Positions 41,319 to 57,101 of a stretch of DNA of 64,000 bases are shown piece by piece. Position 1 is the stretch's first letter. Each line of letters opens with the position of its first letter. Made by a program: the position numbers and the translations under genes. Source of the stretch: Setoptus koraiensis (Eukaryota; Arthropoda); assembly GCA_048013815.1 (NCBI GenBank), contig CM106586.1, positions 15,996,001-16,060,000 on the forward strand. The letters run 5' to 3'. The notes below the pieces were generated by a model. That model did no database searches, was not told the DNA's origin, and was given only the letters and a program-made list of their open reading frames with translations.

Positions 41319-42131
41319 GAGCCCGTCTGAACGTCCCGTGCGACACCCTTCCGAACGCGTGCAAAACCGTCTGAATTCGAGCAGATCCGAGCCTGTCTTG
41401 GGGGCTCTCTGTCCGCGAAAACAGGGCCACGACCGAAGCAAAATCGGGCATGTTCAACGGGATCTCCCATACCGAGTATGTGTCGACTCTCTGGTTGAGC
41501 ACCCAACGTGAGCACCCAACGTGAGCACCCAATGCGAGCACCCGAACAAGAACGCTGCAAGTTGCAGGCCAGAACTGCCCTGAAATGATCCGAATGAGCG
41601 AGCCAACGGAAATGGCAGCAGGGGCGCATTGGGCAAACGCGAACAAAAAGGGGATTTTGTTCACTTCGATTCTGCGGCTGCTGCCCGCTGATTGCTCGTC
41701 CAGCTCGAACTTGGGCAAGTCTACAATTGATATCCGGATAATTGAGCTGGCTCGTGACAAGCGGCCAGCCAGAGGACGGTCGCCGAGTGCCGAGTTGAAC
41801 TACACACTGTGTACGGATGGATTTGGCAGCCAGATTTTGGGCCAGCCAAAATTTGCCAAAATTGCCCAAAATTGGCCACCGACTGAAAGGGGCCCCAATG
41901 TAGACAACGATCTAGATTTTGGCTGTGCGATGGCAATTGGCAACGGTGAGCAGCGGTTCATGGGGCGAGTTAGTTAACGAGTGGACGGTTCAACAAAACA
42001 GCGCCCAGGTCAAACAGCAACCGCTGGACAATGCAGCAACTGTCGCCATACAAGTTGTATGACGACAGGCACGATATTACATAACTGATTGTAGCTAAAT
42101 GTTGTGAGCGCAATGCCGGTGGCAAGCTCAC

Positions 42132-42282
42132 CTGAATTGGTCATGTCTGGCACGTTTTGTGGGGCGCACACCATGATATAACACACGACCAATTCAGTGG
42201 CTACTGTTATGGCTGAGATAAGGGGCGACACACACACACACAGGCCCAAACAGAGACAAAACAAACTTGATTTATCTGACAT
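42132..42282 (-). CDS. Candidate minus-strand exon nested in TASK intron 1
   Basis: An ATG at 42282 (minus strand) opens 50 codons, starting MSDKSSLFCLCLGLC, and ends at a donor TCAG|GTGAGC in phase 1. The first 25 residues look like a signal peptide, and the remainder reads ITVATELVVCYIM...PDMTNS. A possible acceptor, CTTATCTCAG, also lies inside, so the stretch could be an internal exon. A CA-repeat supplies part of the hydrophobic run, which weakens the case. I do not recognise the protein and found no partner exon. Confidence 0.2.
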
Positions 42283-42360
42283 TCGCAACCAACAACAATG
42301 ACGTAATCATTTCGCTAGTGATCTCGGCGGCTCGCTGCTGCTCGTTGTTGCTTGGTTGCG

Positions 42361-42465
42361 CATTGTTGTTGTCGCTGTCGTTGTTGCTGTCGTCGCTGTT
42401 GTTGTCGCTGTTGTTGTCGCTGTTGTTGTCGCTGTTGTTGTTGTCGTTGTCGCTGTTGTTGCCGC

Positions 42466-42525
<60 letters not shown>

Positions 42526-42545
42526 CGCTGTTGTTGTTGTTGTTG
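42361..42545. repeat. GTT/GTC trinucleotide tract
   Basis: About 185 bp of GTTGTT with GTCGCT interruptions; the minus strand is the CAA/CAG sense. Frames are open on both strands (poly-Leu and poly-Val one way, poly-Gln and poly-Asn the other), with no coding evidence. Confidence 0.85.
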
Positions 42546-43018
42546 GGATGCCGAGAGCAGCGCGTGCCTACGTGCACGCGAAAGCAAAAGTGGGAGCAAA
42601 AGTGAAAGTGAAAGCGAAAGTACGAGCAAAAGTATAAGTGCAAGTGTCGTTGGCTGAATTGAGTTCAGCCGAGTCGAGTTGCGACTCGCGGGTTCATTCA
42701 AGCAAGATGACGCGCGGGCCGCTTCCTCCCGGCGCCGTCCGCCGACCACTGCCCAGTAGACAGTGTCCACTGACCGCTGTCCGTCGGCCGGACTTTGTCT
42801 GGGCCCCATCTATCTACTTGCGAGTGTGTGTGTGTGCTTGTAAAATTCAATTAAACTGGGCCGGAAAATTCTTGGCTCGTGCGCTGTGTGCTACAGCGCC
42901 CGCTGTCAGCGCGGGTATTAACAACTCTCGATTAGTATCGTCACCGGAGGGCCGCGAACGGGCGAGACGAACGGGCGCGGGCGGGCGGGCGCGGACGGGC
43001 CGGCGCAGACGGGCGGGT

Positions 43019-43084
43019 GAGACAGCAAGAGACAGCAAGAGACAGCAAGAGACGGCAAGAGACGGCAAGAGACGGCAAGAGACG
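43019..43084. repeat. 10-bp minisatellite, 6 copies in two subtypes
   Basis: Three AGACAGCAAG units are followed by three AGACGGCAAG units. The ordered subtypes suggest a half-array duplication after one substitution. Confidence 0.9.
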
Positions 43085-46082
43085 TTGCGGGCATGTATAA
43101 ATATCTTGTGGAGAGATATATATATAAACATCTCTGGCCATGTCGGGGCCAGAATAATCGGCCCGCACACGCCATCGGCACGAGCGCGGGCCCCGAAACG
43201 ATGCGACAGCCATGGATACTGATGAATTGGGGTCACTCGTGTTACGCAATGGGCGCCAGCGGACAGACAAGACAATGGCAGTTGTTGTTTTGCGAGCAAC
43301 AACAATGCGATTGTGCGCTTGTGTTTGTGCATTGTTGATGTCGATCTAGATTCATTTGTTATTATTTTTATAATAGAGATTCGCTGCAGATTCGCGCTGC
43401 CGCTGACAGTGCTCGCCGGCGGTAGTGGGAGTAGCGGTGGTTGCGGTTGTGGTTGCGGTTGCGACTCGGAATAAACGGGCTCGAAACTCGGAATAAACGC
43501 GCTCGCAACTCGGAATAAACGCGCTCGCAACTCGGAATAAACATGGCGTAATAACGGCACAACCACCAAAACAATATTAATGCCGCTACGTGCCGCTCGC
43601 CAACGCGCGCCAGCGATGACACGAGATGCGCCATATCGCACCACGTATTTGGCCCATCAAACAATTTGTGTCCGCGTGCCCGCGTGTCCGTGCGCTCAAT
43701 CCGACCCGCGCGGACAGGTGATTTGATATCACGATCGCATGCCGCGTTGGGGCCCGTTGTCGCGATCGGCTGGCGCACAGTTGCCGGCCCACGTCAATGG
43801 CCGGCCGACACGCCGTCAGCCGGCTCGCCGGGTAACCGCGGGCTGGCGTTAGCGTAAACTCGCTCGAAACCGCAACTCAAAATTGCCAAAATTGCCAGCT
43901 CTGACAACTCTGCCCACTTGGCCCAACCCGAGCGACCGTTCGGCGGCGGACCCGGCGCCGGCAAGCCCGCCGCAGCCAGTCGACGAGTCCATCAGCTGGC
44001 ATGTCGGGCCAAAACAAGTCGCACGCATCGGCGGGTATCTGCGTGCGGCGGTATCTGCGTAGACACCATTGCATGCATGTAATATTTGCGGGCCAAACCG
44101 GCAAATATTATCAACGTGTCGCCGCGTCCGCTCACCTGTGCACCGCCCGCCCAATGGTCGCCTCGCCGGTCACCGGCCCGTCACCGGCGTCCGCGTCACC
44201 GGCCCGTCGCTGGCGTGCGCGTCACAAGCTCAGAGCGAACTAGCTCTAATTGTAAGTTGGATGCTCGAGCCAAGTGCCTCTAACAAACGTAAGCGCCGGA
44301 TCTAGCCGCCGCGGGCCCAACTGGCGCTGACTGTCGGTGTAAATTAGAACCCAAAGATGATTAAGTCGGCCATCGACGCGGCCTCAAAACGACGCCCCGA
44401 GTTAATCCGGCGCCCACGAACGAAATGATTAAAAGTCGGCGCGGGCGGAGAAAGAATTCGTGGCTCCAATCACCGATTGATTGCATCCCGATCTTGATTG
44501 GCACTTTGCAATGGGACGCATGGCAAGCGCACTAAATGGGAAATTGTCGCAATTGTTGTTGCAAATAACAAGCGCACGCCCAATGGTAAACGGGCGGCGG
44601 GCACGCACGAATTTCTGCAATTATACGATCTTCGCAAAGACGCTGCTCGCGTTCTGCGCACCACCGCTTCTAGGTTCTCCTTGGCCGCGACGATCGAGCC
44701 TTGTCAGCTCGATCGATCTGAGGTACACGTTTCAGAACCTTTTGCTTGTGTGCTGTCATTGTTGGCGCCAAAGGGGCCCCAAAAATGACTTACAAGACTG
44801 TGTTTGGGGGGGGGGCGCACACTTAGAATTGCCTGGAATTGCCAATTGTCGCCCGCCGAGCAGTTATCAAATGGCAATTGATCAAATCAATTGTTGTCAA
44901 ATCAATGGCTCGCCAGCCAGGCAACAGCCAAAGAAAGAATCCATTTTTGTTTGTTGGTGGGGCACCCGGTGGCCGCTAATGACAAACACACACACTGCAA
45001 CTGACAAGGTTGGCTTGCCTCACTTGAGGGGCCCCCGCCAGATCGCGCAGCCTCGCTTTGCCTGGGCGCTGGCGCATCAATTTCAGCGAGATAAAAGCGC
45101 TCAATTTGCCAGATTTGAATAAAGCTGCTGGTGGGGCCGCCATCTTGGCTGGCTTGTCGGCGTGATCGATGCCAGCATTCCAGCAACTGTTCCAAATGGG
45201 GCCCCATTGTCAGCGCACGGGCATTCAAGCGACGCGAGGCGCCCGCATGCGAGCAATTTGAATTTTTTCGTCAAATTAATCATGCGCCCGACAGACGATG
45301 CAATTGTCACTTATTAAATTCTTTCACTGGTCTCGTTTGCCGAATTGTGCCGGCGATTGCAATGGGCCGCTGGCTGGCACTGCGGGCCGCAGTTGCAGTG
45401 CCAGCCACTGGCCCATTGACAGCTATTGGCTTTGTGCCGCTGCCTACATTTATTTATATTCATTTTGGGGCCCGATGATTGGGCCTTGGTGCGGGCGCGC
45501 GCTGGCCGGCGAGCGGGCCCCAAAGTGGCGCGTTTATCCGTTTGTGCGCCCATTGTGGCGCTTGCTTGCAGCCCTGCAAACACTATTGACTCAATGGGCA
45601 ATCATTGGTTACCGGGGCGCCTGTTGAAAAGGGGCCCAGAAAATGATCTAGGCTAGATTACTTTCTGAAATTGCCAATTGGGGCCGGCTCGCTGTCGGCG
45701 AATGCAGCGCTGCACTGCGGTCAGCCACTCGATGACTTGCTTCTTTTTGCAAACAAACCTGTTTGCACAAGCCGTGGAAGCAGTGCATTGATTGCACTGT
45801 TGGATAGAGTGGGGGCACCTGAGCTGCCCAGGCTCGTGCAAGCCCGCAATTACGCAACGTGCGGGACCATCGCGCACGCGGACGGGCTCAAGTGAGTGAC
45901 AAGATGTTGTCGTCGCTCATTTATCGGCTCGCAGCGGCCCCATCGGGTCACCACTCACATCTTGCCGGTCCGACACACTGTGTCGGGCCGGTGGGCGCCC
46001 ACTGATGCGCGCCCGCCCGGCTCACTTGTGACGGGCCCCATAATGCGATATTGTTGGGCATCGCCTCAATGTCGGCCGGGCC

Positions 46083-46166
46083 CGCGAATGGGCCGGCCAA
46101 TGAATTGGCCCGCGAATGGGCCGGCCAATGAATTGGCCCGTGAATGGGCCGGCCAATGAATTGGCC
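46083..46166. repeat. 28-bp minisatellite, 3 copies
   Basis: Copies start at 46083, 46111 and 46139; each contains GGCCGGCC and AATGAATTGGCC. The third differs by one base near its start. Confidence 0.9.
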
Positions 46167-49100
46167 GCCCGAGCAACCTGGCCGAATGCCAACCGACCTG
46201 CTCGTGAACCAGTGACGCAATTATATCAATGTGCGCCCGTCTATTTGTCGCGCGCGGCCCGCGAATCGGATAAATGTTTGTGATTAGGTGCAATTATGGT
46301 GCGGCACACAACTGACCGAGAACGGCTTGTGGTCGCTTGTCGACTCGCTGCAAACTCACCTCTCTATCTTTTTATCTAATGAGCCGACCAAATTGAGTTT
46401 GATGGGCCCAATCACGATGGCCGGCGAGCGGCCGCAATTGGTCAGCTGTTGGCGCGCTGTATAATATATGCTGACAACAACGACACTGCCCGGCACAATT
46501 TGCCGGCAGTTCGAGCTCGATGATGGGGGGCACAGACGAACGAAGGAAGCTCGTTAGACAGCAACGGTATTGTGCGCGCTCTTACGTCATTATTTCGTCT
46601 TGGCTGGTCAGCGGCGGCCTCGTTGCTCATGCTTCAGCTGGTTTGTTGTTGCGCGTCACTTGGCACCGCTGTGCGCACTTGGCACACAAATGTGACCGAC
46701 TGCATTACCCGCGCGGGCCCCGTTACCTGGATGCGGCCCCCGTCGCAGGTAGTTGCCGGTTGTGGCGGGTAGTTGCCGGTTGTGGCGGGTTGTCGCCGGT
46801 CGATGTTGCGCGACACAATAAGCACACAGGTATGGGCAATTTGTGGCCGGCTGTTGATTGTGGGCCACAATTTGTGGCCCGTCGGTTGTTTGTTGCACGG
46901 GTCAGTCCGGCCAACTGTGAGAGCGGGCCACGACTCGGCCGGCCCGAGACTCTGCTCGAACGGTTCGAGTCAAACCTCGCTCGCTACCCATGTCCGGTCG
47001 GTGATTACAGCGACCGACACAGAATGAAGAATGGAATACAGATAGCGAGAGATATCGCCGCCGATAACATTATTATATTGTGAGGCCGGCACGCGGTACC
47101 GCGGGGGCCGCATTAGCGTGCCGGTCGAATGGGCCGACACCGCGGCTACCGTCGCTGTCGAGCGGCCGGCCGACCGACCGAGCCAGATTTCTGTGAAATC
47201 GAGCACGCTTGCCAACGGATCGCCAACGGATTGCCGACGGATCGCCAACGGATTGCCAACGGACCGCCAACGGATCGCCGACGGATCGCCGACGGAATTC
47301 GCCAGATCAGAGTTGGTGCGGCAATTGTAAATTCGAAATTGCGCGCATTAGCAGCACATTTGCACTGTCGGTCGCGGCGCTCGAAATGGGGCCAGCGAGC
47401 TTGTCTATTTATTTGTTGAGCAATTTACTGGTGCGGGGTCACGGGCAAAACCGAAGAGCGGAAAAACTGCAAACTTTGCAGCGCCAAGAGTCAGACGGAG
47501 TGACACCCAAACAATTGGCCAAGCCCGCCATCTAGACACACCATGAACAGTGTTGCATGAGTGGGGGCCCCATTTAGCTGTAACGATTATCATGCAATGT
47601 AACAGTTGTAATCTTAGTCGATGGTCGTTGCCGATAACGATGCCAGTCGATGGTGCAAGTTAAATGGATGATGCGCTCGAGCGGCCGGTTAAACGATGAT
47701 ATATTATCATGTATTCTCGCCGGCCGAAGCCGGCCAAAAGCGTTGCCGTTTGAGCCGAACACCATTTCCATATTGAGCCGGCTCAAATAAGCCGGCCAGG
47801 ATATGGATGTAACCGGACAGATATCATCAGGCCGTTCTGCTACACTGACCCGCCGATGCGCGGCCCAGTCCCGCCGATGCGCGCCCAGTCCGGTCCGGTC
47901 CGGTCCGGTGGCAAACAAGCCGACCAACACTGGCCGTGTGCGGCCCAAATGACCCGCACGCGGCAAGAAACAACAACGCCCGACGCGGGCCGCCACATCG
48001 GGCTGCCCGATCTCAGCCCAAGAGGGGCCCGCGGAAAGGCGGCAAAATAAATAATAATAACAAGCCACGAACAAGTCGATAAGTGTTGTCGACGCATCGC
48101 TCGCTCGTCGCAACTTTTGCTCAGATTACAATCTTGGCCCGACGCGCCCAACGCAAACATTGGCGCCGAGCGGCCCCAACGGATTGATCGCGAGCGGATC
48201 GGGCCGCGCTATCAGTGTTGCATCGCTAATATATTCCGACGCGATTCTCACTCGTCATGAGGCCTGACGGACACGCCGACGAGACAACCTGCGTTACGCA
48301 AGTTGTACAGGCAGCGCACCCAAGTGTTGCCGAAATGGGGGCCGAGCATGGGGCCCGCCGTCGGCCGCAAACACCACGCAATCGGCAATTGGCTAGGTGA
48401 GCGCGGTCGACAGTCTGGCCGCTAGTTGACGGTCTGGCCGACAGTTGATACTTTGGTGCCTCAAACATGGGCCGGCGGCAATGTGGGCCGCTCATCGAAA
48501 CAAAAGAATAACTCAATAAAACTTGATTGCATCATTGCATTATCAATTTAGTCGCAAATTGCATTGTGTCGGCGGGGCACGACTTATATCACTGTGTGAA
48601 TCGCGTTTGAATCGGTGTCGTGACGTCTTGCGGACGAAGCTGCAGGCACACTGTATTCACAAGTGGATATACCCGGTATATCATATACGATTGCACGATG
48701 CGCGACGCACATGTGCATCGAAGGGGGCGCGATGCCCGGCCCCGGGCCCGGCAAGTGAACAGAGTGGCTAGATTGCAATCGTATCACATCTAATCTCATC
48801 GGATGGAATTGAATTGCGCTCCATGGTCGCGGCTGCATAATGCCTTTTTTCTCCCTTTTTGCCCCACTCTCTGTCTGGTTATCGGGTCCGCCTGGGTCCG
48901 CCCGGGTCGTCGGGCTATCGGGCCGCCTGGGCCCGCGACACGTCCGAGCCAGCGGGCCGTCGGGCGGTCGGCAGCAACGGGCCGGGCGCGGGTGTTGCGG
49001 GCACTTGTGGGCTCGCCGTAATTGCAGCGGCCGCAATGATGTTTGCCATGTTTATATTGCAGTCAGCATTGTTTTTAATCGCGCCTCGCGGGGCCCCGCA

Positions 49101-49162
49101 AATATACTGGCGAATATACTGGCGAATATACTGGCGAATATACTGGCGAATATACTGGCGAG
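49101..49162. repeat. 12-bp minisatellite, 5 copies
   Basis: The unit AATATACTGGCG is perfect in the first copies. It resembles the 11-bp TATCTGGCRAA array at 2451-2505, nearly 47 kb away. Confidence 0.9.
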
Positions 49163-49413
49163 TGAGTGCAACTTACTCACGAGCATATTTGCGGCCAGAT
49201 TGGATCTGCGGCCGCGCGACCGTCTCGGATCGGAGTGTTTTGCTCGCGAGTCGCAACAAGCAAACAGAGCGTGATCATTTCATTGTCGCTCGCTTGATCC
49301 CCTCGCCGGGCACAGTTTGCCAGGGGCCCCTCCGTTAATCTGTTGCCCTGTTGCGGGCGCAGAAATTAGATTGCATCTGCTCAGCGAAAGCTGCTTGGGC
49401 CCGGTGGCGGGCG

Positions 49414-49459
49414 CAATGCCGGCCGCCGGCCACTGGCGCTGGTCCGGCGGCCGGCATTG
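49414..49459. repeat. 16-bp perfect hairpin
   Basis: Arms CAATGCCGGCCGCCGG (49414-49429) and CCGGCGGCCGGCATTG (49444-49459) are exact reverse complements around a 14-base loop, in the last 1.5 kb of TASK intron 1. Confidence 0.85.
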
Positions 49460-50916
49460 GGACGGGCAGCGGGCCGATATTGTCAAGTTTGCGCGCCGGG
49501 CCGCTTTGCGATGACCGATCAATCATGCTGACAGGATGATGGCCGCTCCTCAATTGAATAATGACGAGCCCGCTGATCATGTGCGCGTGTCAGCGCCACC
49601 ACAACGCGGGCGCCAACGGCAGCAGCAACAACGACGGCAGCAACAACGACAACCACGACGACAACGGCTGCCACTAACTAACTCGCGAGCAGTGCGCAGC
49701 AGTCGAGCATTGTCTCGTGGCCGCCACCGCGGCCGATCCGCCAAGAGCGCGGGTAGCGGCGCCGCCGAGACCGCGGTGCGTCCATGGCGCGGGCCTCTGG
49801 CGGCGGACTGAACGGGCGAGCAGCGGCGCTGGCGGCGGACGGAACGGGCAGTTGCTAACGAGCCAGCGAGTGCACCTCTAAACGGTCCGCTCCGGTCGGC
49901 GGGCGCCAGTCGCGAGCGGCCAGCGGCCAGTCGCCAGACAGCGAGCCCCCGGATCAGCGGCCGTCCGGGGCCCGGCTGGCAGATGTGTGCAACCAGATAT
50001 GGGCCCGCGGCCGGCGCTGCTGCTTATATACTTGATTGATCACCTCTCCTTTTTTATCAACTTGCTCGCGATTCGGGCCGCTCGCTGGCTTGCTGGTCTC
50101 TGGCAAGCGGGCCTCAAGTGTCGCCTCGGCCGTGTCTTGTGCCTCGTCTTGGCGGCATTGTGCCAGTGGCCGTCTATCTGGCAATCGTATCTGTCGCATC
50201 TGTCGCGTCTGTCGTATCTGTCGTATCTGTCGTATCGCTCGCCGAAACCGTTTGCCCATGCCAGCACACAAACCGCCAGCGCAATAAACTGGCCGGCCGG
50301 CCGGCCGGATAAACTGCAAACGGCCTAATCTAGTCACTGGGCGCCCGAATCTGTTTTTTAATCTGTTCTGAGAGCCATTTGATTGGCATCGGGCATCGAT
50401 TAACACGCGCAACGTATCGCCGGCGAGCGGCCAGCGGCTAATGGTCTCGCCATGGTTCGCTCGCGGCCCCATGAATGCCGGCCCGATGCTAATGAGCTGC
50501 CGGCCTGCTCAATCTCTATTAATTTCGCACTAAGTTTCACTCAAGTCTTGCCTCGCCTATTAATCACAGCCCCGTTGTTGAATCGCTCTTGTCATCCCGT
50601 CTTGAATTTGTTCTCGCTCTAAATCCCGGACCCGGAACACACCGACCCGACAACGACACCGCCCAACCGGACATTGACCACCACGGTGACGTGTGCTCGC
50701 CGTGGCAACCATCGACCCTGTCGGACGCCAACGGAACGCGCTCGGACGCCACCAAAACGCGCACGAACGCGCTCAAATGCGGACATTCGCGGAAAAACTC
50801 GCGCCGACCCGCACCGACCCGCGCCGACCCGCGCTATCCCGGGCCATCCCAACGACGACGCAAACCCAACGACGACGCAAACCCACAAATGACGCAACAA
50901 ACAACTTAATGCACAG

Positions 50917-51092
50917 GTTACGGACATTCCACTCCGGCCACCCTGGGCGGCAGGTCGTTTTGCATGATATACGCGCTCATCGGCATACCCCTGGGTCTGA
51001 TAATGTTCCAATCGATAGGTGAGCGGCTGAACACGTTTGTCGCCTGGGTGCTCAAGCACGCCAAGCGCTGCTTCAAGGCGAAGAACCCCGAG
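50917..51092 (+). CDS. Task: TASK-type K+ channel, coding exon 2
   Basis: This 176-base exon joins exon 1 inside Gly95 and ends in phase 0 at CCCGAG|GTAAGT. It encodes residues 95-153: [12 protein letters not shown] completes the first selectivity filter (TIGYG) with His98, the pH-sensing histidine of TASK-1. The M2 helix follows ([25 protein letters not shown]), a near-signature sequence of TASK channels, then a basic cytoplasmic linker ([13 protein letters not shown]). No start codon is needed; the reading frame is fixed by the splice. The exon stands isolated between a 27.6 kb and a 0.3 kb intron. Confidence 0.93.
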
Positions 51093-55457
<4,365 letters not shown>

Positions 55458-56011
55458 AAATAATAATAATTATTATGTAATGTTACCTTTACCTTGTTCC
55501 AATTAAACTGCAATTTTCTGCTTTCTCGGTTATCTAATTAGCAGCCCACGCGATTCATTGGTAATTAGTTTCAAGTGGGTGCACCGAAAAGTTTCGCAAC
55601 AATTAGTGTCCATGTGTCGACACTAATTGTTGATTTGACTATTGTTGTCGTCTTTTCCCATCTTGTCTTATTCGCTTTATTTATATTTTCTGTTTTCGTT
55701 TTTCGTCGGCCACATAACCCGGATATAATCATTGGCATCACATGTAATATGATTTCTTTCGTGATACACGAGATATCCACCGCAACCCGACTATCCACAA
55801 CCAACTATTTATCGCTTGGCGGTAGCGCCGCGACGGGGGCGTTGAAGACACACCCCTGCGGCTGCTCTGACGGCTTGTGAGCGGGACGTACGGGTGCATG
55901 AAAAGCATGTGTTTCAGTTGTTGTCCTGATGAAAAATTGTCTTGAAAAATCTCAAGTTTACTCAAGTCGTCTACGTTGATCAGGATAATAGATCAACAAC
56001 AGATCGCTGCA
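55458..56011. other. Intergenic stretch between TASK and the methyltransferase
   Basis: About 550 bp, AT-rich, with no supported gene. It contains the TASK 3' end, a perfect 14-bp hairpin (arms CAACAATTAGTGTC at 55597-55610 and its complement at 55619-55632, 8-base loop) and a mixed GC patch near 55800-55890. The methyltransferase leader must lie at its right end. Confidence 0.6.
55502..55507 (+). terminator. Candidate poly(A) signal of TASK
   Basis: ATTAAA lies 45 bases after the TASK stop codon, the first poly(A)-like hexamer downstream. It would give a very short 3' UTR. Confidence 0.35.
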
Positions 56012-56800
56012 ATGGGCCTAAGAGATAGAGATCATTGGGAGGACCATTATACGCAGGAGTTGAGGAACTTCAGCGAGGACGGAGACGAGGGCGAGATTTG
56101 GTTTGGTAGGAATCTTAACAAAAACATAGCCAATTGGTTGTATGAGCGCATAAAATCAAATTTGTCAGACACAACAACACAATCACCAAAACAGATTCGA
56201 GTCGTTGATATTGGTTGTGGCAATTGTCAGCTCTTGATCACTCTAAACAATATCATCACTAAAGCGCCATATTCTACATCAAAACAACAATTGCAACTCA
56301 ATTTGCTAGGCATAGATTTCGCGCCGTCAGCGGTTGAATTGTCAAGGCAAATTCTGCTGGCCTCTCCAAATGAACAAGACCGTAATGTAAGAGTACAACA
56401 GTGTGATTTCTTAGAATTTAATCAGATAAAGGAGGTTGCAACACCAAAAGGGGAGACATATGATTATGTCTTGGACAAGGGCACCTTCGACGCAATATGT
56501 CTGATAGCTGAAGGCCAAAACTCTGGTGAGCTCCCGATTGCGATAGAGAGATATAAAAGGTCACTGGGCTTGTTGCTTCATCTCAGCAGTATCTTCATTC
56601 TGGCCTCATGCAACAATACCGAGGAAGAGTTGGTCAAACTTTTCTGTGGGCCAATGCCACGTGATGCGAATAGTATGACAGGTCACTCATTAAAAACTAT
56701 AGGCAAAATTCAAACACCGACCTTCAGTTTTGGAGGAAAAACTGGATCTCAGGTGGCATGTTTAATATTTGAGATGGTGCTGGAAGACAGCAACACATGA
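56012..56800 (+). CDS. EEF1AKMT2: EEF1A lysine methyltransferase 2-type enzyme (METTL10 family)
   Basis: A complete single-exon gene of 262 residues. The family is a class I SAM-dependent methyltransferase that methylates a lysine of translation elongation factor eEF1A in the cytoplasm. Visible are the N-terminal HWEDHYTQELRNF motif with EIWFG, SAM-binding motif I VVDIGCGNCQLL (64-75), the acidic motif II LLGIDFAP, the family-typical post-motif LDKGTFDAI (154-162), a catalytic-strand FILASCNNTEEEL, and the C-terminal TPTFSFGGKTGSQVACLIFEM-like ending. The start is the first in-frame ATG, just before GLRDRDHW; no ATG lies further upstream in this frame. It converges on NELF-C/D, with 175 bp between the stops. 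Assignment to family is firm; substrate is inferred from the family. Confidence 0.88.
   Translation: MGLRDRDHWEDHYTQELRNFSEDGDEGEIWFGRNLNKNIANWLYERIKSNLSDTTTQSPKQIRVVDIGCGNCQLLITLNNIITKAPYSTSKQQLQLNLLGIDFAPSAVELSRQILLASPNEQDRNVRVQQCDFLEFNQIKEVATPKGETYDYVLDKGTFDAICLIAEGQNSGELPIAIERYKRSLGLLLHLSSIFILASCNNTEEELVKLFCGPMPRDANSMTGHSLKTIGKIQTPTFSFGGKTGSQVACLIFEMVLEDSNT
56761..56766 (-). terminator. Candidate poly(A) signal of NELF-C/D
   Basis: ATTAAA on the minus strand (TTTAAT on plus) lies about 210 bases past the NELF-C/D stop and inside the 3' end of the methyltransferase coding region. It is the nearest such hexamer I see. Confidence 0.3.
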
Positions 56801-56975
56801 TTTGATAAGTTTATGGTTAGCTCATTCGAGCAGCCACTCTATTCCATCCTTTGATCAAGATCCGTCCGAATCGATCAATTCAATCAGACGATCATTATGA
56901 CAGAACTCTCATAGTTCTACTGTCGGGCTTTGGGTGTAGAAAGTCCTTTCCAAATGAAATTTTCCATGGATACAC

Positions 56976-57001
56976 TCAGACTGTATTTGATCTGCAAAAT
57001 T
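56976..57001 (-). CDS. TH1: NELF-C/D, last exon
   Basis: This 26-base exon completes the C-terminus. The preceding exon ends TTFI + G at donor ATTG|GTAAGT, and the acceptor CTTTACAG at 57009-57002 continues in phase 1 to read E-F-C-R-S-N-T-V-stop. This matches the human C-terminal pattern F-I-A-H-C-K-S-N before the end. The stop is TGA at 56978-56976. Reading through the donor instead gives only GKLL-stop, which lacks the conserved Cys-Lys/Arg-Ser-Asn. Confidence 0.8.
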
Positions 57002-57101
57002 CTGTAAAGTCGGAAGAAGACCTGGAGTTAGAACAATCTGTCTCTCACATAAGGTGTTTATACGCGTGCAATTCGTCACGTGTAAACCTATAGCAACTTA
57101 C

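Larger units (their letters stand above)
23275..50916 (+). other. Task: TASK intron 1, 27.6 kb
   Basis: The intron runs from GTGAGT at 23275 to AG at 50915-50916. It is packed with CAA/GTT trinucleotide tracts, minisatellites of 9-28 bp units, GC-rich islands (about 25-30.8 kb and 38.4-40.1 kb), an AT-rich patch at 33.84-33.92 kb, CG-alternating runs (29381-29396, 36304-36320) and frequent GGGGCCCC and GGCCGGCC palindromes. One weak minus-strand exon candidate lies at 42132-42282. I found no other exon that reads as a known protein. The acceptor is preceded by an A-rich stretch (CAAACAACTTAATGCACAG) rather than a polypyrimidine tract. Confidence 0.8.
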